This document shows, piece by piece, positions 8,619 through 17,758 of a stretch of DNA of 19,502 bases (positions within the stretch are counted from its first letter, which is position 1; the number at the start of each line of letters is the position of its first letter). The notes under the pieces are model-generated. The model was not told where the DNA came from. It saw only the letters and a list, made by a program, of their open reading frames with translations, and made no database searches. A program made the position numbers and the translations under genes. This DNA is from Chalciporus piperatus (taxonomy: Eukaryota; Basidiomycota; Agaricomycetes; Boletales; Boletaceae), in NCBI GenBank assembly GCA_038093975.1, contig JBBPTG010000367.1, positions 1 to 19,502 on the forward strand, in the 5' to 3' direction.

Positions 8619-11600
8619 ATGACTCCAAGTCGATCTTCGTTCCAGTGCCAATATTGTGGTGCCATATATGCCAACCATACTGCCGTACGACGCCACCAAG
8701 GACAATCCCCAGCCTGTCGTAAAGGCCGAGATTACTTTCAGAATAATCCTTTGGCCGGACTGCCATCAGTGTCCGACTCTCCCGCCGCCCAGCTAGATGA
8801 TCGCAGCGAACGGGCACACTCGCCTGAGTTTGTATACAATGAAGACATAGACTCGGATGACTATGCTCCCGATCCCCTTGCTGCCACTGACAGTGGCACA
8901 GATCATCAAGCACGAGGGGAGGACATTGATGATGTCGAGACAGAGAGGTGGAATGGTGAGGTTTACCGCGAGGCCTTTGCGGCGAGCCGTGGTGCTGGTG
9001 CAGGCATAGGTCAGGCCACAACTTCGTTCGAAAATATACGTGACCACCTACTCCATACCACGGGAGGGTTGTTGGGCCCATTTGCGGATGATAACGAATG
9101 GCAACTTGCGAAGTGGTTGATTAAAAATGTTGGTCAGAATCAGACTGAACAGTTTCTAAAGCTGAATGCAGTGAGTAAAACATCCACCCCATTGATGGCG
9201 CACCGCTCTAAGACATTGTTCGCCAAGATTCAAGGCAAGGTGCAGCCATCGTTCCGCAACAAGACTGAATTTCTGCGGGCCGTGGATCAGCTCCCCCCCG
9301 GTGTACCTTGGCAATGCGAAAGCATTACACTTACGGGGGACCTTATGGACGAAGAAGGAATGCCCCAACTCGAGGACGTGGAACTCTGGTATCGTGACCC
9401 TGTAGAAACTATCCGCGAACTCCTCGGTAACCCAATGTTTCGTGACTCAATGAAGTACGCACCCGAGCGTCTTTACACTGGTCCAGACAGGACGAGTAGA
9501 GTGGTTGATGAAACATGGACTGCCGATTGGTGGTGGGAGATGCAGGTATGCCTCGTTCTCGTTGCCATCACATAGTTTGAAAGGCCTGATGCAAGGTTAT
9601 AGTCTCGCCTCCCAGACAATGCTACTGTGGTTCCTGTGATACTGTCATCTGACAAAACGCAGCTCTCTCAGTTTCGAGGCGACAAAGCTGCTTGGCCTGT
9701 TTACCTAACCATAGGGAACATTGCGAAGGACGTCCGGCGGGGCGCATCAGCACATGCGACCGTCCTCTTGGGATATCTCCCGATCGCGCATCTTGACGGC
9801 TTCTCAGACAAGGCAAAGTCGGTAATCAAATATCGACTGTTTCATTATTGCATGAAGACGATGCTTACCTCACTTGCCGCGGCAGGAGAACAGGGGTTGA
9901 CCATGACGTGCGCTGATGCCGTCGTGAGACATGTCTGGCCAATCCTTGCCGCGTATGTGGCCGATTACCCAGAGCAGTGCCTCGTCGCATGTTGTATGGA
10001 GAACCGATGTCCACTCTGTGAGGTCAGCCCTACAGCTCGAGGGGATAATGTGCCAGCACCTAAACGCGATCAAACAGCAACAATACGCCTACTCCAACAC
10101 CACGTGGAAGATTCCGCATCCACCCCGACGACGAAGGAAGTGTTCAAGACACTCGGTTTGCGAGCCATCTACCCTCCGTTTTGGATGTTTATGCCATATT
10201 GCGACATCTTCACGGCATTTACACCGGACCTACTTCATCAGTTGCATAAGGGTGTATTCAAGGATCACCTCGTTAAATGGTGCACGACCATTATTGGGGA
10301 GAAGGAGGTGGATGCACGGTTCAAAGCGATGACGTCGCATCCAGGCCTTCGACACTTCAAAAACGGAATCTCGTCAGTATCCCAGTGGACAGGCAAGGAG
10401 CATAAGGAGATGCAGAAAGTATTCGTTGGGTTAGTGGCGAGTGGCCAGGATGCACGTCTCACGAAAGCCGCACGCGCGGTCGTCGACTTCGTCTACTACT
10501 CCAGCCTGCAGTGCCATACCACTGAGACCCTTTCAGCTCTCCAAGCATCCCTGAATACCTTTCATGAGTCCAAAGACATCTTCATCGAGCTTGGGGGGCG
10601 GCAGTCGACGCATTTCAATATTCCAAAGATTCATGCCATGCAACACTACGTCGACCTAATCAAACATTTCGGGTCAGCGGACGGTTTTAACACAGAATCT
10701 CCCGAACGCTTGCATATCGATTATGCGAAAGAGGCCTACCGCGCAACTAACAAGAAGGACTTCATCATTCAAATGACCGTTTGGTTGCGTCGCCAAGAGG
10801 CGGTGGACCGTTATGCTTTGTTTCTGGATTGGTGTCGACAAAAAACAAGGAGCGGGTTGGAAGCGGCGGCTGGTGGAGCAGACGGTCGTGAGGGTGAGGA
10901 GATAGCGGATGAGTTGATGGAGGAAGTTGGAGAGAGCAGCGAGGTGGACAACACGACAGTCGTGGTTGGGACCGTAGCCGCACAAAGGGCGACTAACACA
11001 GCAGCACGAGGCATCACGTTATCAGAGGTTCCGAGCCACCATCCTCCTCACCTTCGTAATATTACGGCAAGCAAAATAATTGCTGACCAACATGCCACCC
11101 GGTTCCTTTCCTCATTGCAAGCTTACCTCGCAGCCCATCATCTCCCATTCACTCCACGGCCATTTGATACCTTCAACCTTTTCGCGCGGCTGGTCTTCAA
11201 ACTCCCAGCAATCCCGGGAGTGACACAAGCTAGCAAATTGATGAATGTTGTACGAGCATCACCCCCACGTCCAGCTCGTTTGCGATGTGCTGCAGAGCCT
11301 GCTCACCTGGACTTTGCCCTTGTTCGTTCACCAGAAGCTAATCGTGCCACGGAGGGCACAGCACTCGAAGGTAAGTGGACCTAACCGCTCGCTGGCGGTA
11401 TTTGTGTGATAATGATGCTCTCTTCAGGACTTCACATTGCACAAATTTGCGCCATCTTCGCCATTCCCGATTATTATCCTGCTGCGGCCCAATCAACCAT
11501 CAAGCAGCCATTAGCATACATCGAATGATTCACGCCATTCAGGGCCAAGGACCCACAGAGCGGGATGTACATGGTTTCGCGGTCGTCACGGATGCACCAA

Positions 11601-11792
11601 CGACACGGAGAGGTGATTCCTGTCGAGAACATTGTACGGAGTTGCCATCTAATACCAGATTTTGGACACGAGAAGGACCCAGGCTGGTCAACAGTTAATG
11701 TAGCAATGGCATGCGACCGCTTTTTCGTCAATCCTTACATAGACACACACATGTTCAGTTTAATCAAGTTGGGACGACACAATTGCATTTAG
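8619..11792 (+). pseudogene. Plavaka-type (CACTA/EnSpm-related) transposase, interrupted by one in-frame TGA
   Basis: Cut-and-paste DNA transposase of the Plavaka group common in Agaricomycetes. Exons are 8619-9545, 9603-11370 and 11428 onward, with 57-nt GT-AG introns. Residues ~9-34 form a C2HC zinc finger (CQYC...H...C). Further marks are ELWYRDPVETIRELLGNP, WWWEMQ, the ILSSDKTQLSQFRGDK acidic motif, CPLCEV, FTPDLLHQLHKGVFKDHLV and GFNTESPERLHIDYAKE, which carry the likely acidic catalytic residues. After 931 codons TGA (11526-11528) follows LAYIE, where the family has Trp. The same frame then stays open to 11792 through FTPFR, CHLIPDFG and FFVNPY, typical of the C-terminus. A 57-nt in-frame GTGAGT...AAG segment (9171-9227) may be a further intron. 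An ATG at 8541 is an alternative start, but 8619 fits the finger better. Terminal inverted repeats were not found. Confidence 0.88.
11526..11528 (+). other. Premature TGA in the transposase frame
   Basis: The codon after LAYIE is TGA in place of the expected TGG (Trp of the family's EWF...FR segment). The downstream frame is otherwise intact for 87 codons. A single G-to-A change (C-to-T on the other strand) explains it. Confidence 0.75.
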
Positions 11793-12275
11793 ACGACACG
11801 GAACATGACATGGATACTACTAATCATCTGTCAGAATGGTCTGAAGTGCTCGGAGGTGCACAACATCAGGAAAAAAGGATTATGGCTGTAGCACACTGCA
11901 CAGCTCTGTAGCCAAAATAGTGCGATATTTGTCAGAATGTCAAGTGTGTGAGAACAATTTCCTATGTATGACTACAGTGACACAGGTGAGTGCTACCAAG
12001 TCTATATAGAGCTTGAAACAAGTCTGTAAGTATGAACAAAAATGTAGCCAAGTATATAGGGATTGAATGTATCAAAGTGTATTAGGATTGTGCAGCTTAA
12101 TGTGTACAAAAAGCGTACTAAAACTGTACTCAAAATTGAAGCATGGTGTATTAGAATTGTGTAGCTCAATGTGTACAAAGAGTGTACTAAGTGTAGCACA
12201 AATGTAGTAGTGTAGGAGATCCTAATAATGTGTAGCCATTCCTAATGCTCGGACTTGACAAAAATCGCGCGAACA

Positions 12276-12287
12276 GGTCACGTGACC
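12276..12287. promoter_or_regulatory. GGTCACGTGACC palindrome, repeat copy 2
   Basis: Exact counterpart of 4771-4782, preceded in both copies by AAAAATCGCGCGAACA. It is preserved while surrounding sequence has drifted. Confidence 0.45.
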
Positions 12288-12624
12288 TTGTTGAACTCAC
12301 CACGTCGCCGTTTTCGAGTGCCACTTCCTTCCTGTCTTAACACCACACCTCAACCCACAACAACACGGCCGGCGTGGGCTCAACAGCCCCGCCGGCATCA
12401 AAAGGTGAGTTCTTTACTCACCAACCAACCCGACCACTCACCTCGTACACAGCCGCGCGCCAGGTTGTTTGCCCTTGCTCAACCTCAACCTACCTCAACC
12501 CACAAGAACACGGCCGGCATGGGCTCAACAGCCCCGCCGGGATCAACTTATGGTGAGTTTTTACTTGCCAACCAACCCCACTGCTCACCTCGCACGCTCG
12601 TGCTGTCTACCCACCCCCAGGCCA

Positions 12625-12986
12625 TAGTTTTACGAGCACCTCGTGCACGCCGCTACCTCATGACCTGTTTCCGAGGACAATACTGTGCTCACTCGTGCCC
12701 CACAACCCTCTCCACATTTGTGTGAGTGTAATTGGCTCGCTCGTGCTCGCTGCCACCTCACACTACCTATCACCCCATCCCCACCTTTTTACGAGCGCGA
12801 CCACTGCTCGCTCGTGCACGCTGCTGCCTCCCCGATCATGCTCGCTCGTTTACGCCGCCACCTCACGACCCATCCCCACCTCTTTACGAGTTCGATCAGC
12901 ACTCGGATTGTACACACCGCCCCCCCCCCCACGACCCATCTCCGCCTTTTGCGAGCGCAATTGGCTTGCTCGTGCACACTGCCACC
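12625..12986. repeat. ~50-60-bp tandem repeats with C11 tract, copy 2 tail
   Basis: Five to six degenerate units are built from TTTTTACGAGCGCG, CACTGCTCGCTCGTGCACG and CTGCCACCTCA blocks with CGACCCATCCCCACC spacers. An 11-C homopolymer lies at 12920-12930. Long plus-strand open frames across this region are repetitive and not taken as genes. Confidence 0.65.
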
Positions 12987-13256
12987 TCACCATCAAGTGT
13001 ACCCCTTCCGTATAGCTACCATAGTACCATTTTATGTAGTAGTAGTTGTGGAATATAGAATTTTAACATTCTGAACTTGATATACCTATGAGAGCTATGG
13101 AGTCTACTGAGTGCAATAACGAGCTGACTGTCATATTTTTTTCTGAGATATGTTGCTCTCTGTAGACACTGTAGACATTGAACCTGGCTATAGAGTTTTA
13201 TGTACTAGGGGGAAGACGATGATGCAATATAACCTATGTTGTACTACATGGCCAAT
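12987..13256. other. Spacer, probable 3' UTR of the orphan gene at 13257; no gene seen
   Basis: A/T-rich with many stops in all frames. Nothing repeated or structured stands out. Confidence 0.4.
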
Positions 13257-14076
13257 TCATTTTTCCTGATGAACACGCTGAAGCGCTTGGAGGTGGAGGG
13301 AGCGCTGTGAGTAGAGTTAGCAGGTTAGTTACACAGCGGTGACATGTACATACATCGACGGCGGCACACCATCGGATGAGTGGGATTTGCTGTGTGAAAA
13401 GGTCAGTCTTGCGCGGGATTCGCAACGGAGCATCAGACGTACATTGGCATGATTGAGCACTTCTTCGAAGGCCAGCAACGTGAAATTCTTGATGATGTGG
13501 TGGGCAAGACAGTTCTCAGGCAAGACAATGTTGAGTTGATAGTCGAGCCAAGAAGGGCGGGGATCGGGATCGCCTGAACCCCATGTGTCTATCACAACGG
13601 GAGGGCTTCGCCAGAATGACATGGGGATATCGCCACGACGGTCGCTAACGTACGCCTCTGCAATAAAGAGATGGCGATGATCACACTAAACGACTATGTA
13701 GCCGATTGATAGGAGAGAGTATGGGGATGACTTACATGATCGAAGATGTGCAGGCTGCGGCAGCGCATCAGGTTCGGGGGAATATCGAGTGATGGGTTGC
13801 TGATGGATATCACGGATTGATTGAATATCGCGAGGGCAAATCGCACCTAAAAGTTCTGTGAGTATGATTTGCAGGTCATAGAGCACTGCTGGAAGGAGAA
13901 CGGCTGACAGAGCTTGGTACTGGGATGTCTGAGATGTGGTCGTCAAGAGGCGAGCCCGTGGCATGGCGATCGGGAGACGAGAAGTCCGACTCGAACACTT
14001 CATAGGCTGAGCCTGGCGAGGAGAGAGGTGTAGCTGGATAGGAGCGGGTTTGGCTGTGTGTGGAGGAGCCGCTCAT
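13257..14076 (-). CDS. Orphan spliced gene, 5 exons, 187 residues, family not recognised
   Basis: Exons on the minus strand: 14076-13921, 13846-13736, 13655-13443, 13389-13354, 13304-13257. The introns are 74, 80, 53 and 49 nt, all GT-AG and all phase 0, and the joined frame ends at TGA (13259-13257). The N-terminus starts MSGSSTHSQTRSYPATPLSS and is Ser/Pro-rich. The central part is hydrophobic and globular-looking, with NPSLDIPPNLMRCRSLHIFDH, FWRSPPVVIDTW, SWLDYQLNIVLPENCLAHHI and FEEVLNHAN. There is no signal peptide or membrane segment. Intron 2 needs the second of two tandem acceptors (GCAGAG); using the first gives an early stop. Four phase-consistent introns make chance unlikely, but no homology is claimed. 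Confidence 0.6.
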
Positions 14077-14701
14077 GGTAGAAGTAAGCCGCTACGTGGG
14101 ACTGTGAGGACTTGAAAAAACATGAAAGTGTAGACGAAGTACCACGCGAAGTCCGCTCGACAGTTTGGTCTTCACGGCTGAGTCCGACGAACATATAGTA
14201 GCAACCCACGGCCCGGGTCGCCACTGGGATCCTGCCAGTGCGGCGGCATGGCCTACATGGCTAGGCGGGCTATGATTTCTAGGCGAGATTGATGAAGGGT
14301 GTGGTGTTGGCAGGTCGAAAGCCTTCATGGCAGATGAAGGCCGGGTAGTCCCGCTAGTAGCGCGTAGTAGATGGATGGCTATATTGGGCTACATAGCAGG
14401 CATGTGACTATGTTTGCCTATGTAGCATCGGGCATGCTATGTAGGACAGAGGCGTTTCCAGATGTTGCCTTAAATCAAAGAGGAGAAAAGGGAGCGGGTG
14501 GGACCGCGTCAGCGTGAATGTTCAGAGCCCATATCCTAGGGGGACATAGTCTCCCCATGGATTCTGACTCATAATGGTCATGTCTCATCTGAGCGTGACC
14601 ACATCAGAGGGATGCTCAGCGGTAAAACCGCACAGAGCGACCAGTCGTTCTTCTAGGCAAGAACACCAGAGTAGTCAGCGGCGCTTTCGCGCACAGCTGA
14701 G
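14077..14701. other. Intergenic region with small inverted repeats; no gene seen
   Basis: Probably holds the promoter of the orphan gene starting at 14076. CTACATAGCA (14389-14398) is repeated inverted as TGCTATGTAG (14435-14444). Two small hairpins follow: GCGGT-AAA-ACCGC (14619-14631) and GTTCTT-CTAGGC-AAGAAC (14647-14664). A minus-strand open frame at 14092-14328 lacks coding character. Confidence 0.4.
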
Positions 14702-15134
14702 CTACTCAGGGCTCATAACCTGTTGAGAGGGTTCCAACGAGGAACTACTATCGACTGAGTCCGAATGTGATATAGAACAAGCGTGGTAAATACCTTCTAT
14801 ACTAAGAATGTACGCTACGTTCAACACCATTTTAGCCTGAGGTTCCTGTTCCGTGAGGTTGGTAAAAATATCCTGAACACTGGAATTCATTGTGCCAGTA
14901 ATGGTCGCATTCGGCATTGACTGAGAAGGCAGCGGATTCGGTGGTGGTGGTAGTGGAGGCGGTGGATCAGGTCGTTGGGCTGGTGGGTTGACCACAGAGG
15001 TAGCACCTAGAATGTTTACTGATACCGTGATCACACTCATGGCATATTGGCTTTCCATCATTCAGCCAAAAAAACTCCTCACATTCACAGATTCCACCCT
15101 TGCCCCGACAGAATGTAGAGCAGTCGATATTCAT
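14702..15134 (-). CDS. Cys-rich small protein candidate with Pro-rich stretch, 2 exons
   Basis: From ATG at 15134 the frame reads a Cys-rich block: CSTFCRGKGGICECEEFF, then ICHECDHG, resembling zinc-binding knots seen in many uncharacterised Agaricomycete proteins. A Pro-rich run (PDPPPPLPPPPNPLP) lies in another frame, which continues to TAG at 14704-14702. A 46-nt GT-AG intron (15025-14980) would join the two frames in phase and give 128 residues. That intron would remove the ISKH residues that usually follow CxHG in such motifs, so an actual frameshift is the alternative. The upstream frame is open to 15308 but is not coding-like. Family not recognised. Confidence 0.35.
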
Positions 15135-15921
15135 CTGGATGACGAATGAAAGAGAAAAGGTAGCAAAGGACGAGAGGAGTTTAACGTTGGCAGGATGAGG
15201 AGGGTCACGCCAGTAGCTTAACACTGTAGTCCACAGTATCTTTCCAGTCAACGCTGTTATAGTATTTAAAAACTTTTCAAACTTTTGCCTACAACGGTAT
15301 TCGAACACTGGACTTTGTCTACAACTTAGGGGTCAAGCCGGATTCATCTTTATCCACTCCGGTAGTCCCTGTAGCATTTCATAATCTATTACATAATCAG
15401 GTCACGTGACAAAGGTCCAGACTTAGATGAGTCAGCAATGATGTCATGGCCCAGACCCTAGTCCGTGCCTGGTACCTTTTCTTATCATCGTTCCATTTAC
15501 CTTATCTATCTTTCCCTTTGAGATTTCCTTATTCGGCTGATGGTCTGTGCGCACTTCTCAATAGTATATAAGTAGCCCTGTACTTATCACAGACCCCAGT
15601 CTAATCCATTTGTGACTTCACCGTCATTAAGTTTTAGTACTCAGCATATCCTTCGCCTAGGCCTAGTGTTGCCTAAAGTCCCTGCCATGTTGTGAGAGAT
15701 CATAACACACACAAATACATCTGTCTGGCTCACTGCATATGTTCTACATTTTAGCTACATTTTTTGTGTACAAAACAAATATGAAAAGGTTGTATCTGAT
15801 GTGTCCCATTACACGGCCGGCACAATCCAGAATCTCCGCTTGAACAGCTGGTTTTTACCTACGCGAAATTTTCGACTCTCTCATTGGCTGGGGGTTACGG
15901 GCCGTCTTCGAATAACTTCGG
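15135..15921. other. Intergenic, with promoter-like and LTR-like pieces; no gene seen
   Basis: Contains GTCACGTGAC (15401-15410), ATGAGTCAG (about 15428), GTATATAAG (about 15563) and TGTTGTGA-GAGA-TCATAACA (about 15690-15709). The last is a near-perfect inverted repeat that could be a retroelement LTR edge. No target duplication could be matched. An A-rich TGTA-containing stretch at about 15745-15775 resembles, in reverse orientation, the arrays of the 1.1-kb repeats. Confidence 0.35.
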
Positions 15922-15955
15922 TTCGTTCCACTTCGAACTTCGAAGTTGGAACGAA
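15922..15955. repeat. 34-bp near-perfect palindrome
   Basis: TTCGTTCCA-CTTCGAA followed by CTTCGAAG-TTGGAACGAA folds back on itself with at most one extra base per arm. It is surrounded by further TTCG-rich words (CTTCGATTCGG, TTCGAATAACTTCGG). Confidence 0.75.
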
Positions 15956-16367
15956 TTCTGCACTTCGATTCGGCTCGACTCAGTTCGCGGCAACACTACC
16001 GGGTCACAGGTCTGGTCACCAGACTAAGGTTCTATAGGCTAACTCCCGTTCACTCTGTCGGAAAAAGTAATTTGCCATTCCCGTGACTTGCAACTGCTTG
16101 CAAGGCCTCAATGTGCCGCCGGGATTGTAACTGACTTGGAATACCACCCGAAATTATTACAATTCAGTTACAATTCACTTGCAATGCAGACAGTTACCAT
16201 TTTAAATAAATTGTAATGGCGGTGGTTACCATTTCAAGTGCCTTGCAACCTGCCCTTTCCACACCCCCGAAAGGGAGGGTCTCATTCCCTTCCATGGCAT
16301 TCCAAGCCATTCCAATGGAGTTCCAACCCGTAACTCAATTACAAGCCAAGGAAATGGTTCCCACTAT
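15956..16367. other. Intergenic, rich in TTGCAA / TTACAATT / CATTCCAA words; no gene seen
   Basis: GTCTGG-TCA-CCAGAC hairpin at 16010-16024. From about 16080 to 16350, words such as TTGCAA, ATTGTAA and GGCATTCCAAGCCATTCCAATGG recur in both orientations, suggesting a decayed small repeat element. A plus-strand open frame at 16216-16491 is not coding-like. Confidence 0.35.
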
Positions 16368-16369
16368 CT

Positions 16370-16428
16370 TTCGATCCAATCCTCCATCTTTCGATCCAAT
16401 CCTCCATCTTTCGATCCAATGTACAAGA
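16370..16428. repeat. 20-bp tandem repeat, nearly three copies
   Basis: ATCTTTCGATCCAATCCTCC is repeated twice in full and then partially (ATCTTTCGATCCAAT), with no mismatches in the shared parts. Confidence 0.9.
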
Positions 16429-16955
16429 TCCCAATCCAGTTGCATTATACTACCAAGCCATCTGAAGAGTTCCAAGACGTCTAGCGGATAATAGCAAAAA
16501 TTTCATAGCCTATATAAATGTCAAAAAGCAGTCACTGAGAGTGGGGAGACTGTGCAACGATGTGACAGAGAACATATACCGTGTGAGCATATCAATGTCC
16601 GAGTCGAGCAGGATCTGCGGGGTGGGATGACTCAGAGCACAGCAGCAGCGGGTTGCGAAGAACACTCACATAGGGATGACAACATTGGCTGCTATGTCAT
16701 CGGGGCAACAAGTCTGAGTCGGATGGTGATGGGTTGTCCAGAGTGGTATGTAGGGTGAGTATGGGAAGAATGGGTATTGGCGACGGCTGGGGCTGCGGTA
16801 GTTGGTGTCCGTGCTCACACTGGCAGGAGATAGAAGGCGACTGAGAGGTTAATATATCATCGGGAGGGCTGCTTCAAGTTAGATATTGTAAGTACGACAG
16901 AGGCGGGACAGGACGGAACTCACTTACAGTGTGGATAGAAGGTGAGTACGACAAG
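16429..16955. other. Region downstream of the orphan candidate; possible exons not resolved
   Basis: On the minus strand there are pieces that could be spliced, such as a frame ending DDIAANVVIP before a GTGAGT donor, with a CCGCAG acceptor about 55 nt later. No complete model with start and stop could be built. Several GTRAGTAYGACRGAG-like words recur on the plus strand (about 16755, 16890, 16941, 17033, 17143). Read on the minus strand they are intron-end-like CTCAC/CTTAC sites. Confidence 0.3.
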
Positions 16956-17542
16956 TCAATGATGAGGCATGCGGATTGTAATACGAAGGGAAGGGGATAC
17001 CAGGGGTGCTCGCGGTCTGTGGACTAGTAGAGGGTGAGTGTGACGGAGATAGGGTAAGGGGATCCGCGCTTACCATGACAATCCAGCGTGAACTGTGAGC
17101 ACGAGGTGACATGAGTATTGTGGGTAGGAATGGCTTGCAGTGCGTGAGTACGATGGAGATGGGGAAGCGAAGTCTTGGCTTACTGACGACCGGGATGGAA
17201 TGAAAAACTGATGCAAGGAGTGGATGTTCATGTAGAGTCTTGTCAATGGACCAACGAATCCTGGTTTAAAAGTTCGAGTGACTCGTCAGAAATCAGTCTC
17301 AGTGATATCAAACTTGATGACTTACTTCATAGTCTGAATCATCGTCGACGACGACGACGTGTATTCGGAGACGATCTGAATCCTGGACCAGGCGTCGATA
17401 AACGATTCTGAGTTGGCATGGCGTTGGAACTCACGAAAAGAAAGGATGTGCGGAGCCTGAATTCCAACCACTTTTCAAGTGGCTTACCACATTGTTTGTG
17501 CTTGTATTTTCATAGCCTTATTTGGACTTGCTTCGAACTCAT
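16956..17542 (-). CDS. Second orphan spliced gene candidate, ~5 exons, ~116 residues, family not recognised
   Basis: Proposed exons on the minus strand: 17542-17528, 17456-17326, 17260-17184, 17133-17074, 17023-16956 (TGA at 16958-16956). The last three introns (65, 50 and 50 nt) have GTAAGT/GTAAGC donors, AG acceptors and matching phases. The product includes FREFQRHANSESFIDAWSRI, WSIDKTLHEHPLLASVFHSI, TSCSQFTLD and a basic Pro-rich end. The first exon (MSSKQ) depends on a weak GTCCAA donor; a different upstream exon is possible. The composition is protein-like, but no domain is recognised. Confidence 0.4.
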
Positions 17543-17758
17543 GATAACAGACTAATACTCGATTGCAACACGTTTGCAACGTGAGTCTACGGGCGTGAGG
17601 ACATGATTCAGATACGACAGTGTGATTTAGAGGAAATGACAAATGGGAGATGAAGAAGGAAGATGTATGTAACAGGAAAAAGATGAACTTGAAACGAGAG
17701 CGGAAATTATTGAAGTTGGAAGGGGACCTGCCACCGCGCTGCGTAGCATTAAGAAACG
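17543..17758. other. Intergenic between the orphan candidate and the DUF6698 gene
   Basis: Probably contains the 3' UTR of the DUF6698 gene and the 5' flank of the candidate at 16956-17542. Nothing repeated or structured is seen. Confidence 0.4.

Larger units (their letters stand above)
11871..12986 (+). repeat. Dispersed ~1.1-kb repeat family, copy 2
   Basis: Second direct copy of the unit at 4116-5258, starting 78 bp after the transposase frame ends. It retains the identical opening ~65 bases, a shorter GTGTAC/GTGTAGC array (about 12011-12240), the GGTCACGTGACC palindrome (12276-12287), two hairpin-bearing units about 145 bp apart (12359 and 12504), and a longer ~50-60-bp tandem tail (about 12625-12986). 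The two copies differ by many small indels, so they are not recent duplicates. Confidence 0.8.

Noticed and set aside
4116..12986. One giant LTR retrotransposon with 1.1-kb LTRs
   Set aside because: The enclosed genes are a DNA transposase and a spliced DUF6532 gene, with no reverse transcriptase or integrase. The repeat ends do not show TG...CA with a target duplication.
12255..13074. Long overlapping plus-strand frames in repeat copy 2 (156, 129 and 108 codons)
   Set aside because: They are open only because the tandem repeats lack stops. Product is Pro/His/Ser repetitive, all three frames are open together, and copy 1 does not keep the same frame.
14092..14328. Minus-strand 78-codon frame upstream of the orphan gene
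   Set aside because: No coding character, and no splice link to the next exon could be found. More likely promoter or 5' UTR.
15254..15709. Third solo LTR from TGTTAT to ATAACA
   Set aside because: The flanking 5-mers differ (AACGC and CACAC) and the left part shows no LTR features, so the borders cannot be supported.
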